64,000 nt of DNA from Amorphochlora amoebiformis (GCA_054601695.1 BAAHQB010000123.1:62001-126000), one strand, 5' to 3'; shown: positions 1-46,099, counted from the first letter of the stretch. The notes: a model not told the origin generated them from the letters alone. Numbers and translations: made by a program.

Positions 1-2
1 AG

Positions 3-3302
<3,300 letters not shown>

Positions 3303-4560
3303 ATCTCCTGCAGTGTAAGGAACATGAGAACTTACGGTCGTCAAGGGATCACCCCGGTGATCCCGCCAGACCCGGAAGAACATCAATCCAAATTTCCCAA
3401 GCATTACTCAAAAATCCAAAATTTCGCACTTGCAACCCGTATTCATAATAATTGTGAAGTACCGGTGGACCTGGGAGAGGCCAGGACCCTAGCGCAGCTG
3501 TCCTGAGTCGGGGGTTGCGGTCGAAATAGGGATCTCCTGTGCGTCTCGGCCCCGCAAGCGAAGGCAAAGCGGAAATCCCGTCTTTTATGAAACATCTTTT
3601 CGGCCGAAAAACTCTATTTGGGCGATTTCACCAATGCTCGGGCAATTTCCGTTTCTACCGAGGTTCGAAATTCGTATTTGACAGACCAGGCGGCCAACCA
3701 CCGGATGGATGTCAGCCCGTCGAGGCGGCCAGGAAGCGATTCAAACTTCTTTTGCAAGCTTTGAGTAAAAGGGTGGGGATGGATCCCAAATGGCGTGGAT
3801 TGCTTGGTTTGTCTTCTCGGATTCGCTGAGATATCGGTTATTAGGCAGATCCACGGTTTGCGAGCTGCACATGTATTTGCTCTGTAATTTGATATATCAC
3901 CGCAAATGACCGCCTTGAACCTCTGGGACCTTTCAATCCGTCGCCTGTAGTGTATTTTAACCTACAAGTATTCACTAGATGCTTACAAGCGGATGGTATC
4001 GTGATCTCCGAAGCCGGTGACGTCGTCACGTGCCTAGTGCCTAGTCAGCTAGTGATGTCATTTAGGTAATAACTAGATAGAGTCGCCATGACATAAAGAT
4101 CCTCTGATCATAACGTGAGCTTATGTTGAATGATCTATTACCTAGGTCTGCTAGATCTAGTAGCTAGAGTAGATTCTAGCTCTCTTTGAGTCATGAAGTT
4201 GGTTCAGCCTTGAAGTATTTTCAAACCAGTATAATTGCCTATAACCTATAGCCCCAGACTTACAGATGATAGTTCAAACTGTTTAGATTGTCCCTATCGT
4301 AGCTATACTAGCTATAGTCAGATATATAGCGTCCGTGGTGGACGTCTAGACAGCGAGCTAATGAAAAAATTTATTTTAAATAAGCCCCAAGTAAGTTTCA
4401 ATAGTAAACCGAATATTTAAAATTATCATCGAGTTATCACCTACATCATGCCAGCCCGTGCTATTTATATAGCTGCAGATTACTATACATGTTGTATATC
4501 TACATGTAGTACAAGAGTCATAGTCATGAGCTAGATTAAGGCGACGTCCTGATGATGTCA
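3303..4560. other. Upstream region of the PHD gene; no convincing gene
   Basis: Mixed-composition DNA. A good minus-strand donor (GTAAGT) lies near 3330-3342, so 5' exons or UTR of the PHD gene may reach to about 3560. The frame upstream of that donor does not join the first coding exon in a compatible phase, so I leave it out. From about 4020 the DNA is rich in CTAG and TAGAT words, a composition shared with other gene-free gaps in this window. Confidence 0.4.
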
Positions 4561-4579
4561 CTTTGGAGTCTATCTTCTG

Positions 4580-6295
<1,716 letters not shown>

Positions 6296-6296
<1 letters not shown>

Positions 6297-6814
6297 CTAA
6301 CTGGCTACTACGCATGTATCAGCTACCCGTTGCCATCGAAACGAAAAATGAAAGCCTAGTGTCTAGAGCTAGCTACTAATAGCCTACTATCCTATGACTG
6401 GTACTTTGCCATTGAACTTATAATTAGGCATTACTGCATCTGACTCAGACGGCCATTTGCGCATGCACTGTCAATTGCATTATAACATGATGCACAGTGC
6501 GCTAGCTATCATTTAGATCATGCTAGGCATTGCTAGCACGCATCGGTTGCAAGCGTTTAAAGGGCAATCTTATTCAGCGTTACTTTTTCAGCAATCCCTC
6601 AAAGAGACCCTCGAGCTCTCCTCCGAATATAGACAGGGTCAGTCCTAATAGGCCTGAAATATGTAAAAAATATACCGAGTATGTATATTTCGAAGTCTGT
6701 GCATTCATGCATGCATGCGCAACTAGGATACTATACTGCAATATGTTGATATGAACGATATTAGATATCAATATGTGTATGGCATATATAAATATATATA
6801 TATATATTTATATA

Positions 6815-6845
<31 letters not shown>

Positions 6846-6919
6846 TGGATATATATACATATATATGTTATATGTATGTATTTATATGTATTATAATTCC
6901 AGCACTATTTATACATATG

Positions 6920-6991
<72 letters not shown>

Positions 6992-7002
6992 TAATATATA
7001 TT

Positions 7003-7045
<43 letters not shown>

Positions 7046-7089
7046 GATAAAAATATAATATATATATTATATATATTATATATATACGT

Positions 7090-7120
<31 letters not shown>

Positions 7121-7200
7121 ATATATAATATGTATAATATATTGTAAATCTTGTATTCTAAATATAAACCAGATAAATCATGATAAAAACATTGCATATA

Positions 7201-7279
<79 letters not shown>

Positions 7280-7326
7280 GTACAATATTGTATATGCTAC
7301 ATTATATATATATATATATATGTATA

Positions 7327-7373
<47 letters not shown>

Positions 7374-7378
7374 ATGTG

Positions 7379-7417
<39 letters not shown>

Positions 7418-7549
7418 ATATATAACATACACATCTATACGTATATACACACATATTAGAACAACACACATATGCCTACAAAATAGCCTAGTAATCCAAC
7501 CAACAACGCAAACAAACATAACTCGTCACAAACACACACACACACAGCA
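6296..7549. other. Intergenic region downstream of the M50 gene
   Basis: 6296-6780 is mixed-sequence DNA rich in CTAG words with no recognisable coding exon. 6780-7440 is mainly (AT)n. 7440-7549 is CA-rich; a last short exon of the protease could lie here if its TGA at 7550 is skipped by splicing. Confidence 0.4.
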
Positions 7550-12610
<5,061 letters not shown>

Positions 12611-12755
12611 CGCCTTGTATTGTACGGTGAGTCCTGAAATAAATATTCTCTGAAGAAAATACTGTTGAATCATCTGAGTGTTACACCCAGAAAATTTTGT
12701 CGGGAACGACAGGTGTTGAGCAGAATATAGCACTGCAAACCCACCCCTGAATCCC
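12611..12755. promoter_or_regulatory. Short bidirectional promoter between the M50 protease and the phosphodiesterase
   Basis: The inferred start codons (12610 minus, 12756 plus) are 145 bases apart and point away from each other. Both promoters and both 5' UTRs must fit here unless untranslated exons exist. No clear TATA box was identified. Confidence 0.5.
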
Positions 12756-19438
<6,683 letters not shown>

Positions 19439-20211
19439 AACTAGCCGGGAACGGCAGACAGTACCCTCAACTAGGCTGAAGTTGATTATATTTTCCGGCG
19501 ATCGACGGGCAGCGTGGATGAAAGCGCCAAGTACCTTCGCGCCGAGCCTAGTTTACGGTGTAAATTTAAATTAAGGAATGCTAGATGGTTTTCTACCTAG
19601 CCTTAAATATCTAGAATATCTAGAATATATATATCAAGAGCCTTCTACGTCTTGCTTGGCACAAGTATACATACTATTAAAAGCTGGTCACGTGAGTAGG
19701 TCTGGACTGTAATTATCCGAGATTCAGAGATTGTAGTTTCGCAGTGATCATAGCGCTTAAGCGCTAGCTACTTTATTCAGTTATTTCATGACTAGCTAGA
19801 CTTCTAACGTATCTGACGTATGCTGGACTAGTGGATGGAGTGGTATAAGACGTCCCCAATTTCACTCTTACTAGTCTTAGTAGACTAGCCAACCTGGAGT
19901 ACTACTCTAGCTACTCTAGGTACTAGTAGTCTAGGTAGTACTGGATCTAGTAGATGATTTTCCAATATCTAGAATATATCTAGTATATACTAGATCTACT
20001 ATACTTATAGATTTGGGTCTAGAATCAGATTCTAGATGATCTAGATGATGATATGAGTACTATTCTAGCTATTCTAGTATTTCTGAACGCTGTACACTAT
20101 TTTAGTTAGAGATTCTAGACATTAGGCCGAATTTAGGCGTCTATTAAGAATTATAATTCAAGATTTTATACATCTTTTTTCAATATAGTTATTTTACAAC
20201 GCTTTTACAGA
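19439..20211. other. Gene-free gap rich in CTAG and TAGAT words
   Basis: Downstream of the phosphodiesterase stop. The DNA is mixed-composition but crowded with CTAG, CTAGAT and TCTAGA, making many overlapping short palindromes (densest 19800-20100). No coding exon is apparent. Confidence 0.6.
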
Positions 20212-28813
<8,602 letters not shown>

Positions 28814-28827
28814 TGCATTGCTGTGAG

Positions 28828-30050
<1,223 letters not shown>

Positions 30051-30077
30051 TCGTTAGTTGATTTCTGGGACAATTAC

Positions 30078-32532
<2,455 letters not shown>

Positions 32533-32559
32533 CTTAAGACATATACGAGGTTGAACATT

Positions 32560-33107
32560 TCTCGGCGGAGGCGGAGTGGAATAATTTAGGTTCAAAGAGT
32601 TGTACTGGTACAAAATATGTGCTTTCAACGAGCTAGATTTTAACAATTAGGATGACGAAGTTTCGAATTGTAATATTAAGATAGGTAAAAGTATTCCCAG
32701 AGCAGTTTTGACTAAATTTAAGTCCCCTGTGGATAGGATACGATAATAGTACATCTCTCTCTTCATATGTATTCTCTTTACCGGAATGAAATCATCCTAA
32801 GTCTATTTTAACCCTTGTGAATGAAAATCCTATCCCATACTGCGGATAATTCAGTTTGATATTTTTGGTCTTTTTTTTTCGGTGGTTAAATTGAACTCTT
32901 CATATCACTTCATGAATTAAACATGGGCTTCAATATTTGAACAAATTTATGCATTTCTGTGCGTTGGGGAGAGGAGAGGAGAGGGGATAACGGCTTTACG
33001 GTCTGACTTTGACACGGAGCGTCGGACATCGGGCGGGAGAGACGTCTATGTTTTAAAAGCCGAATTAATCTACTAATCCGAAATAATATTTTTATAGACG
33101 ATTTAAT
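32560..33107. other. Non-repetitive gap, no gene recognised
   Basis: AT-rich mixed-sequence DNA between the minus-strand coiled-coil exons and the plus-strand exon at 33.1 kb. It may hold promoters or UTRs. No extended frame with splice sites was found. Confidence 0.4.
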
Positions 33108-33806
33108 ACTTCCAATACCGTATTGACTTTGGATACCGACCCGGAGAAGATGAGTTCTCCTTCAGGAAAATCAAAGAGAACTTCAAACTGGACGTAGCTG
33201 ACATCAAAGAGAGAGGATTCTTCAAATTGGGGGGCTGGTACACGCTGGTTTGCGGAAAAGAGCACGTAGGGCCCAAATACTTTACGGGGGGAATCGCTCA
33301 AGTTATGGACCGCTCTCTGCAACTTGACTGCTGGAGCTTAACTACATATCGAGGGTCCACGGGGGTCGGGAAGTCTTGAACAACCTGGGCTGGGCGCTCT
33401 GGATCTCAAGTAAGAAGAGGGTGCTTTGCGTACATCTAAACTGGGAAGATGCGGCTGATGTTGTCTTCCTCGATCGTGGCACGATATAGGAAACCTTTGC
33501 ATTGCTTCCACGCAGACGTAATAAGGGTATGCGTACCTGCGCATGGTATGCGCATGCGTACTGCGGTACACGTACGCTTCTTGTATACATTGTAGAAGTT
33601 GTATCGCATATACTGTATACGTACGTGTTTCTTGTGCCGATATGCCAGCGTGTCATGATCAGATCTGGGAGAGCGTACTGCTTTACGTAACTACTGGCAA
33701 GAAGTTCAAGTTTCAATCTCCGGATGGGGTCGGAGAAAGTGAAATAGAATGGGTAGGAAATGTAAGGGACCATTGTGAGACCCTTTACTTTGTTGAATCG
33801 GGATAG
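33108..33806 (+). CDS. Probable plus-strand gene fragment, two exon-like blocks
   Basis: A frame open from 33108 to about 33375 encodes a globular-looking, charged sequence (EDEFSFRKIKENFKLDVADI, GGWYTLVCGKEHVGPKYF). A second block from an acceptor near 33650 to the TAG at 33804-33806 encodes HDQIWESVLLYVTTGKKF and ends in ETLYFVESG. I could not fix the donor of the first block, so the junction is open. The minus strand of the first block is also open over its whole length, with a usable donor, so the strand is not certain there. Family not recognised. Confidence 0.35.
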
Positions 33807-34268
33807 ATTGATATGCGCACGTTGAAATTATCATAGTTATGGATACCCGTGATTGACGCTCAGAATCATCTTCGAAAATTAATAATTCAATTTATTCTTT
33901 CTAGTTATCAAATTTCAAATAGTCTTTAACTAGTTTAAAGACATAACTGAGCATAAGTCTCTAAGGGTCTAGACCTGTTCTAGTGTCTAGAGTGTTGTCT
34001 AGCCGTAGACAGTGCGCAATTTTTTTTTTCACTTTTTTTTCCGCCGAGTGCGTGGTATTATAAAATCCTATTGTTACGTGATAATATCTTTTAGTCTTGC
34101 TACTAGATCTTAGAGCTACGTTAGCGATTATACAATGGTGGTGTGCTCACGGATGGTGATAGGAGATACCAGCTCTAAGTCTAGTAGCCACTGTCTAGAC
34201 TGTAGAGTAGCTGTAAATATGGTAGACTTTTATACTGGGTGCTAATAGTAGAACGTGTACAATGACAG
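33807..34268. other. Gene-free gap with CTAG-rich words
   Basis: Similar in composition to 4020-4560 and 19439-20211, with many CTAG and TCTAGA words. Lies between two convergent gene models. Confidence 0.5.
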
Positions 34269-36627
<2,359 letters not shown>

Positions 36628-36955
36628 CCGCGAGGGCCTGGGTTTCAGGATTGATTTGGGCTAATTTGTGTTATCGGTGAGGAGGCGTCGGCGGGGAAAC
36701 CATATTATGATTGGCCATACCAAGTTATCACAATCCAGAGCCAAATTGACAGAATAGACACGAATCAAAGGATATACGTTAAGGTGTATAATTGCTCGTA
36801 AACACTGGATGTGACTAATGTGACTAGTCACGCGAACATGTTTCAATACCTAATGACCGAACCTCTTTGGCACCTAACCCATGGCTATCCTCCGCCTTCT
36901 CATATACTCCGCTCACTTACAACCATCTTCTCACCCTTTCTCTCTCTCTCTCTCT

Positions 36956-36996
<41 letters not shown>

Positions 36997-37038
36997 TGTA
37001 TTATACACAATGTTATATATACATATACATATATATAC

Positions 37039-37069
<31 letters not shown>

Positions 37070-37104
37070 GATATATATATATATATATATAAACATATCC
37101 TCAG

Positions 37105-37261
37105 GTCTCTGAATCACACAAAAGTGGTACATTTGGGATATGGCACCGTTGAAGGTTCTCTAGAATCCGGAGAGGTCTCGATGATAAGGTTGGAAGACGC
37201 CAGCTTTGCATCTAGCAAGCTAAACGACATTTCTGGCGGATCTTTCGTTTCGACCTATATA
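37105..37261 (+). CDS. Isolated plus-strand exon
   Basis: An acceptor (CTCAG) at 37100-37104 opens a frame encoding [20 protein letters not shown] and ending [11 protein letters not shown] before a GT at 37262. Globular-looking, not repeat-derived. No partner exon was joined. An upstream frame starting at 36881 ([13 protein letters not shown]) could belong to it across a (CT)n/(AT)n intron. Confidence 0.35.
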
Positions 37262-37388
37262 GTGTTTGTGTGTTTATTCTTGTATGTGTATACATAGGTA
37301 TGTATGTATGTATGTATAAAAATGTATATATATATATATATATATGTGTATGTATATGTGTTATACATACGGGCACACACTTACACAC

Positions 37389-37436
<48 letters not shown>

Positions 37437-37442
37437 AATATC

Positions 37443-37501
<59 letters not shown>

Positions 37502-37537
37502 TACATGTATATGTAAATGAACCTATACATGCAATAA

Positions 37538-37575
<38 letters not shown>

Positions 37576-37608
37576 TGTATTTATTTATGTAAATACAACT
37601 CGTATGTG

Positions 37609-37680
<72 letters not shown>

Positions 37681-37702
37681 TATATATATATATATATTAT
37701 TG

Positions 37703-37742
<40 letters not shown>

Positions 37743-37767
37743 TTATATACATATATATATATATCTG

Positions 37768-37813
<46 letters not shown>

Positions 37814-37853
37814 TATCTATACATACATATATATATATATATGTGTGTATTAT

Positions 37854-37885
<32 letters not shown>

Positions 37886-37900
37886 GTATATATGTTTTTC

Positions 37901-37946
<46 letters not shown>

Positions 37947-37952
37947 CACATT

Positions 37953-38092
37953 TAAGTCGTATGAAGCAATTTTGATACATCCACAAGGAAGTTGGATATC
38001 TAGAACCTGAGACTTAACCATACGCGGAGGCAACCACGTGAGCCTTCTAGGTGACGTACCACCACCGGGTGATGGAGTTCCTATAATCATAA
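37953..38092 (-). CDS. Isolated minus-strand exon-like island
   Basis: An open minus frame between (AT)n tracts encodes [20 protein letters not shown] and then [17 protein letters not shown]. Non-repetitive, but no partners were resolved. Confidence 0.3.
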
Positions 38093-38147
38093 TATACTAT
38101 GTATTATGTATGTATATGTGAGTGTATATATATATGCATATATATGT

Positions 38148-38198
<51 letters not shown>

Positions 38199-38245
38199 AT
38201 ATTCATATTATAAACATATATATACATACATATATATATATATAA

Positions 38246-38298
<53 letters not shown>

Positions 38299-38423
38299 TA
38301 TACACATATATATATATATATTCACATTACATATATATGTATATATATATATATATATATATAATATGGGAGAAGTATGAGAAATTAGAGAGAAAATAGG
38401 AAAAGATATAACAAGGTACGGGG

Positions 38424-38472
38424 TTGGGTTAGGGTTAGGGTTAGGGTTAGGGTTAGGGTTAGGGTTAGGGTT
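38424..38472. repeat. Interstitial telomere-type array (TTAGGG)n
   Basis: About eight near-perfect TTAGGG units, TTAGGG on the + strand, flanked by non-telomeric DNA. Confidence 0.95.
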
Positions 38473-38526
38473 AAGTCCGACGAAGTAAGACGCTGTTCGG
38501 AGATTCTGTCAGCCTAACAGAATAGC

Positions 38527-38558
<32 letters not shown>

Positions 38559-38641
38559 TATTTATTTGTACATACATATGTATATATAATATAAATGCTT
38601 TGCATAAATTATTACATGTAAATATACATATACATGTGCAT

Positions 38642-38700
<59 letters not shown>

Positions 38701-38716
38701 GAATAATTGTGAATGG

Positions 38717-38811
<95 letters not shown>

Positions 38812-39003
38812 ATATTACAGCATATGTAAGCCCACATATAACACACAACATAAATCATTCCCAGAATAAGAAAAGAAAAATCGAATCAAAAACACAAATC
38901 AATAACCGAAAGAAACTTCCCAACCAGTTTTCGTACCTTCGATGTCTCTGTATCGAACTCATTGGGGTATCCGTTCTTACATCTGAAATCACCTTAAATC
39001 AGC

Positions 39004-39425
39004 GCTCACATGCTAGGGCTACGGATTAGCTTAGGCGTACGGTTAGCATTGGGTTGCGATCACATGCTTGGACTACGGATTAGCTTAGGCGTACGGTTAG
39101 CATTGGCTTCGATCATATGCTGGGACTACGGATTAGCTTAGGCGTACGGTTAGCATTGGGCTTCGATCACATGCTAGGACTACGGATTAGCTTAGGCGTA
39201 CGGTTAGCATTGGGCTACGATCACATGCTAGGGCTACGGATTAGCTTAGGTGCGTACGGTTAGCATCGGGCTTCGATCACATGCTAGGCCTACGGGTACG
39301 GTTAGCATCGGGCTTCGATCACATGCTAGGGCTACGGATTAGCTTAGGCGTACGGTTAGCATTGGGTTGCGATCACATGCTAGGACTAGGATCACATGCT
39401 AGGACTACGGATTAGCTTAGCGCTA
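39004..39425. repeat. Minisatellite, unit of about 57 bases
   Basis: About seven or eight copies of a unit containing 'gatcacatgctagg', 'ctacggattagcttagg' and 'cgtacggttagcat'. Some units are truncated (near 39285 and 39375). No coding frame is shared by the units. Confidence 0.93.
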
Positions 39426-39539
39426 AGATTACGCTTTGAATCCGGGTCTAATAAAGGAAGGATTAAGTTAGGTAATAAGCAGCCTTTCTCTGAAGTAGTC
39501 CTTTGCCTCGCTCTTTGGAAGCCCTGGAGGTGGGATTAG

Positions 39540-39660
39540 GGTTAGGATTGGGTTGGTGTTAATATTCGGGTTAGGGCTGGTTGGTAGTGGGGTTGGGTTA
39601 TATTGGGTTATTTGATGGGGAGTAGTTTGGACTTGTTTTTAGCATTGTTTTTAGGTTAAT
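39540..39660. repeat. Degenerate TTAGGG-like DNA
   Basis: G/T-rich sequence with GATTAGGGTTAGG, GGGTTGG and TTCGGGTTAGGG words. Likely a decayed telomere-type array. Confidence 0.6.
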
Positions 39661-39662
39661 AG

Positions 39663-39694
<32 letters not shown>

Positions 39695-39800
39695 TATATA
39701 TAATTACATCTTCTATATGATCTCCAGAGCCCCCCAGCGCCGACAGAGAAGGACATGAAGCTAATGCGTTTATGAAGACATATATATATATATATATATA

Positions 39801-39887
<87 letters not shown>

Positions 39888-39896
39888 TACCTGACT

Positions 39897-39957
39897 TGGA
39901 CAGCGAGTTTTTCCCTTGTTCGGATTCCCTTCCGAGACCGCCTAGGGGGTGCACGTC
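39897..39957 (-). CDS. Isolated minus-strand exon with a copied acceptor edge
   Basis: Between a TATAG acceptor-like site and a GTACTC donor the minus frame reads [21 protein letters not shown] partial copy of the acceptor edge ('gggggtgcac' then 'tcctata') lies in the presumed upstream intron at 40195-40213. Confidence 0.35.
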
Positions 39958-39984
39958 CTATATATATATATATATGTGTGTGTG

Positions 39985-40025
<41 letters not shown>

Positions 40026-40033
40026 TTATACAT

Positions 40034-40110
<77 letters not shown>

Positions 40111-40126
40111 CACGAAAAACGGTTGC

Positions 40127-40178
<52 letters not shown>

Positions 40179-40232
40179 GTATGTATATATATCAGGGGGT
40201 GCACTTCCTATATTTATACATACATATATATG

Positions 40233-40275
<43 letters not shown>

Positions 40276-40384
40276 ATATACATATAAACATATATGTATA
40301 TATATATATATATATGTATATATATGCGCATGCAAAAATTATAGATATATGTGCACACCAAAGTATTTACGTATATATATATAT

Positions 40385-40442
<58 letters not shown>

Positions 40443-40490
40443 TGTTATATATTATATGTTGTCCTATAAATATATGTGCACACACATACA

Positions 40491-40538
<48 letters not shown>

Positions 40539-40574
40539 ATATTTTTGTATATATATATATATATGTATATATAT

Positions 40575-40697
40575 AGATATTGTGAATACTTGGTCGGAAA
40601 AACGGATAGAGTTGAGCAGAACAAACAAATCCTCGTCGCCCAGGGTCTACATAACGATTTAGCAACCATTTACTTTACACACATAACATCGACATGA
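40575..40697 (+). CDS. Exon-like island, strand uncertain
   Basis: The + frame [20 protein letters not shown], continuing [14 protein letters not shown] to a stop at 40695-40697, looks protein-like. The minus strand also has an open frame. No splice partners were fixed. Confidence 0.3.
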   Translation, partial: RYCEYLVGKTDRVEQNKQILVAQGLHNDLATIYFTHITST

Positions 40698-40803
40698 ACA
40701 AACTTGTACTCTGAACATATCCACGTGCAATACGAATATATATTTATGCATAAGCATATTCATACACTCCAATTTCGCATGGTATACATATATATATATA
40801 TAT

Positions 40804-40851
<48 letters not shown>

Positions 40852-40899
40852 CTACCCTATCCATGTGATTAGTCTCACCCATTCCTGTCGCCTTCTCCT

Positions 40900-41067
40900 C
40901 GTAATCTCTCTTTCTCTCTCTCCCTCTCTCTTTCTCTCTCTCCCTCTCCCTTTCTCTCTCTCCCTCTCTTTTTCTCTCTCACTCTCCCTTTCTCTCTCTC
41001 ACTCTCCTTTCTCTCTCTCTCTTTCTCTCTATCCCTCTCTCTTTCTCTCTCTTCTCTTCTCACTTCT
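40900..41067. repeat. (CT)n/(CTTT)n pyrimidine tract
   Basis: Almost pure C/T on the + strand (CTCTCTTTCTCTC words). Ser/Leu-rich and Arg/Glu-rich open frames on the two strands are artefacts. Confidence 0.92.
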
Positions 41068-41089
41068 ATACGAATACACACACATGCCA

Positions 41090-42825
<1,736 letters not shown>

Positions 42826-42839
42826 ACGGTTACTTAGGG

Positions 42840-43290
42840 AATAGGGATAGGGTTAGGGTTAGGGTTAGGGTTAGGGTTAGGGTTAGGGTTAGGGTTAGGG
42901 TTAGGGTTAGGGTTAGGGTTAGGGTTAGGGTTAGGGTTAGGGTTAGGGTTAGGGTTAGGGTTAGGGTTAGGGTTAGGGATAGGGTTAGGGATAGGGTTAG
43001 GGTTAGGGTTAGGGATAGGGTTGGGGTTAGGGTTAGGGTTAGGGTTAGGGTCAGGGTTAGGGATAGGGTTAGGGATAGGGTTAGGGATAGGGTTAGGGTT
43101 AGGGTTAGGGATAGGGTTAGGGTAAGGTATGGGGTTAGGGTTAGGGTTAGGGTTAGGGTTAGGGCTAGGGATAGGGTAAGGGTTAGGGTTAGGGTTGAGG
43201 ATAGGGATAGGGTTAGGGTTACGGTTAGGGTTAACGTTAAGGATAGGGATAGGGTTAGGGTTAGGGTTAAAGCTAGGGTTCGGGTTGGGA
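42840..43290. repeat. Long interstitial telomere-type array (TTAGGG)n with GGGATA variants
   Basis: About 450 bases. The first 140 are near-perfect TTAGGG on the + strand, then increasingly mixed with GGGATAGGG, GGGTCAGGG and GGGTAAGG. The Asn-Pro repeat frame on the minus strand is an artefact of the array. Confidence 0.97.
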
Positions 43291-43352
43291 TTTACCTCTT
43301 CTATTATGTCTACAGCTCCAGCTCCTTTGCTTACACCTACACACACACACAC

Positions 43353-43409
<57 letters not shown>

Positions 43410-43411
43410 TT

Positions 43412-43484
<73 letters not shown>

Positions 43485-43514
43485 GTATATATTATATATA
43501 TATATATATAAAAA

Positions 43515-43550
43515 TGCCAGGTAACGTATCCTAACAATAGAGTCAGCATC

Positions 43551-43614
<64 letters not shown>

Positions 43615-43682
43615 CAGACATGTATATACCAAGGTGACGTATCCTAACGATAGAGTCCGTATCATATATATATATATATGTA

Positions 43683-43725
<43 letters not shown>

Positions 43726-43799
43726 GTGTATATATATATATGTATATATAACAGACATGTATATATCAAGGTGACGTATCCTAACGATAGAGTCCGTAT

Positions 43800-43842
<43 letters not shown>

Positions 43843-44183
43843 CATGTATACCCAGGTGACGTATCCTAACGATAGAGTCCGTATCATTTATCTCCGTATT
43901 CGTGTTTAACAAAGGTCCAGAACTGTATGTATATATATATATATATGTGTGTATATATATATATATAATATACATATATACATATATACGTATGTCTGTA
44001 TGTATGTATATATATATATATATGTGTGTATCTATATGTGTGTATATATATATACATATATATATATTATATATATATATATGTATTATTCCGTATCATT
44101 TATCTCCGTATTCGTGCTTAACAAAGGTCCAGAACTATATATATATATATATATATAAATATATATATATATATGTGTGTGTG

Positions 44184-44220
<37 letters not shown>

Positions 44221-44235
44221 CCAGAACCGTATGTA
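43515..44235. repeat. Repeated unique segments separated by (AT)n
   Basis: A segment with 'gtaacgtatcctaac' or 'gtgacgtatcctaac' and then 'gatagagtccgtatca' occurs at about 43517-43549, 43633-43663, 43770-43801 and 43856-43886. The last runs into 'ttatctccgtattcgtg' and 'aacaaaggtccagaact', which recur at about 44098-44137 and partly at 44216-44232. This fits the exon-edge duplication pattern seen in resolved genes, but the source exon was not identified here. Confidence 0.85.
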
Positions 44236-44303
44236 TATATATATATATATATTTATGCATGTATATTTATATATATATATATATACATAATATATATATA
44301 GAG

Positions 44304-44522
<219 letters not shown>

Positions 44523-44527
44523 TACCG

Positions 44528-44590
44528 TAGGTGTCCAACCAGTTCATTTGCTTGCATCTTCGCAAACACCTGATTAGATATACATAATAC

Positions 44591-44633
<43 letters not shown>

Positions 44634-44930
44634 ATACTTCAATTATATCTATTTCAACACAGTTCCAGGATATATACGCTAAGCCAACTTGAAATTGAAT
44701 TTAAGCATTATGTGAATTATTAAGAAAATCTTGACGATTTAAGCATTTCCAGGAGGTTATGAGAAAGGACTTAGGAAGGGCTTAAAACCTTGTCTGGGAC
44801 GTCGTGATAGTGCCATTCAACGCTTGTTTCCTGATATTTTGTTATTTGTTGAAATATGTTTATATATGTACTATATATATATATATATAAATATATATAT
44901 ATAAATATATATTTACATATTATATGTACA

Positions 44931-44979
<49 letters not shown>

Positions 44980-45012
44980 TTACATATGTACATATATATA
45001 TATATATATACA

Positions 45013-45055
<43 letters not shown>

Positions 45056-45058
45056 ATA

Positions 45059-45089
<31 letters not shown>

Positions 45090-45298
45090 CCAGATTCCGT
45101 ATAAAAGACTGGGGTGTGCGCTCTCGAAAGTACTCGAAGACCTTAGGGTTAGCATTACAATCAGGCTTATAACCTCAGAACAGGTTTAGGTTAGGTTTAG
45201 GGTTAGGGTTAAGGTTAGGGTTAGGGTTAGGGGTGTTTCGACCTCCATGACATTCCGCTTCCACGAAAGGTCGAGGTTTTCTTGTGTATACTGATGTG

Positions 45299-45339
<41 letters not shown>

Positions 45340-45391
45340 AGTATATACATGTATGTATAACCATGTATGTGAACATAGATGTATATGTACA

Positions 45392-45439
<48 letters not shown>

Positions 45440-45905
45440 TACCTCCCACCGACGAGAGCCAACGATAGTAATCCCTTGCTGTTCCTCTCCTAACAAAATA
45501 ATTTGCAATTCTAGTCAGCTTTAAACCTTACCCTTACCTTTGAATTCAGAGTTAGGTTTTAGTATGATATCTGCCTTGATTCTCCACGTAAAACTCGCTA
45601 GGTTTGCTCAAAAAGAATCCATTTTCGGCCCCCAACCAGGCCTACAGTCAGGATTAACTTTGGTTTCGAACGCTTAGGGTTGGGTTCGGGGTTAGCGGTT
45701 AGCTTCCGGGTTAGGGTCGGGTTGTTTGGGATCGGAAGAAAAATTCGGAGGTTGATTCTAGTCGGATTGGACGATTAAATCAAGATTGGTTGAGGTTAGA
45801 GCTGGAGGTGTTATGTTACGTACGGGCGGTAGGGGTACCTTGGTTTTTCCGAATGCCTTGGCCATCATTGCACGGCTGCTGTTGGATATCAGGACCTGTA
45901 TGTAT

Positions 45906-45939
<34 letters not shown>

Positions 45940-46055
45940 GTGTATATGTATATATATATATATGTATGTATATATATATAAATATATATATGTATATATA
46001 TATATATACATATATGATATATATATATATATATATATGTATGTATATGTATATG

Positions 46056-46099
<44 letters not shown>

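Noticed and set aside
33092-33322. Minus-strand frame opposite the plus-strand exon at 33.1 kb
   Set aside because: Open for about 80 codons with a usable donor, but the plus-strand translation looks more protein-like and has a downstream partner block. Kept as an alternative only.
42834-43352. 172-aa Asn/Pro repeat frame on the minus strand
   Set aside because: Direct translation of the CCCTAA telomere-type array.
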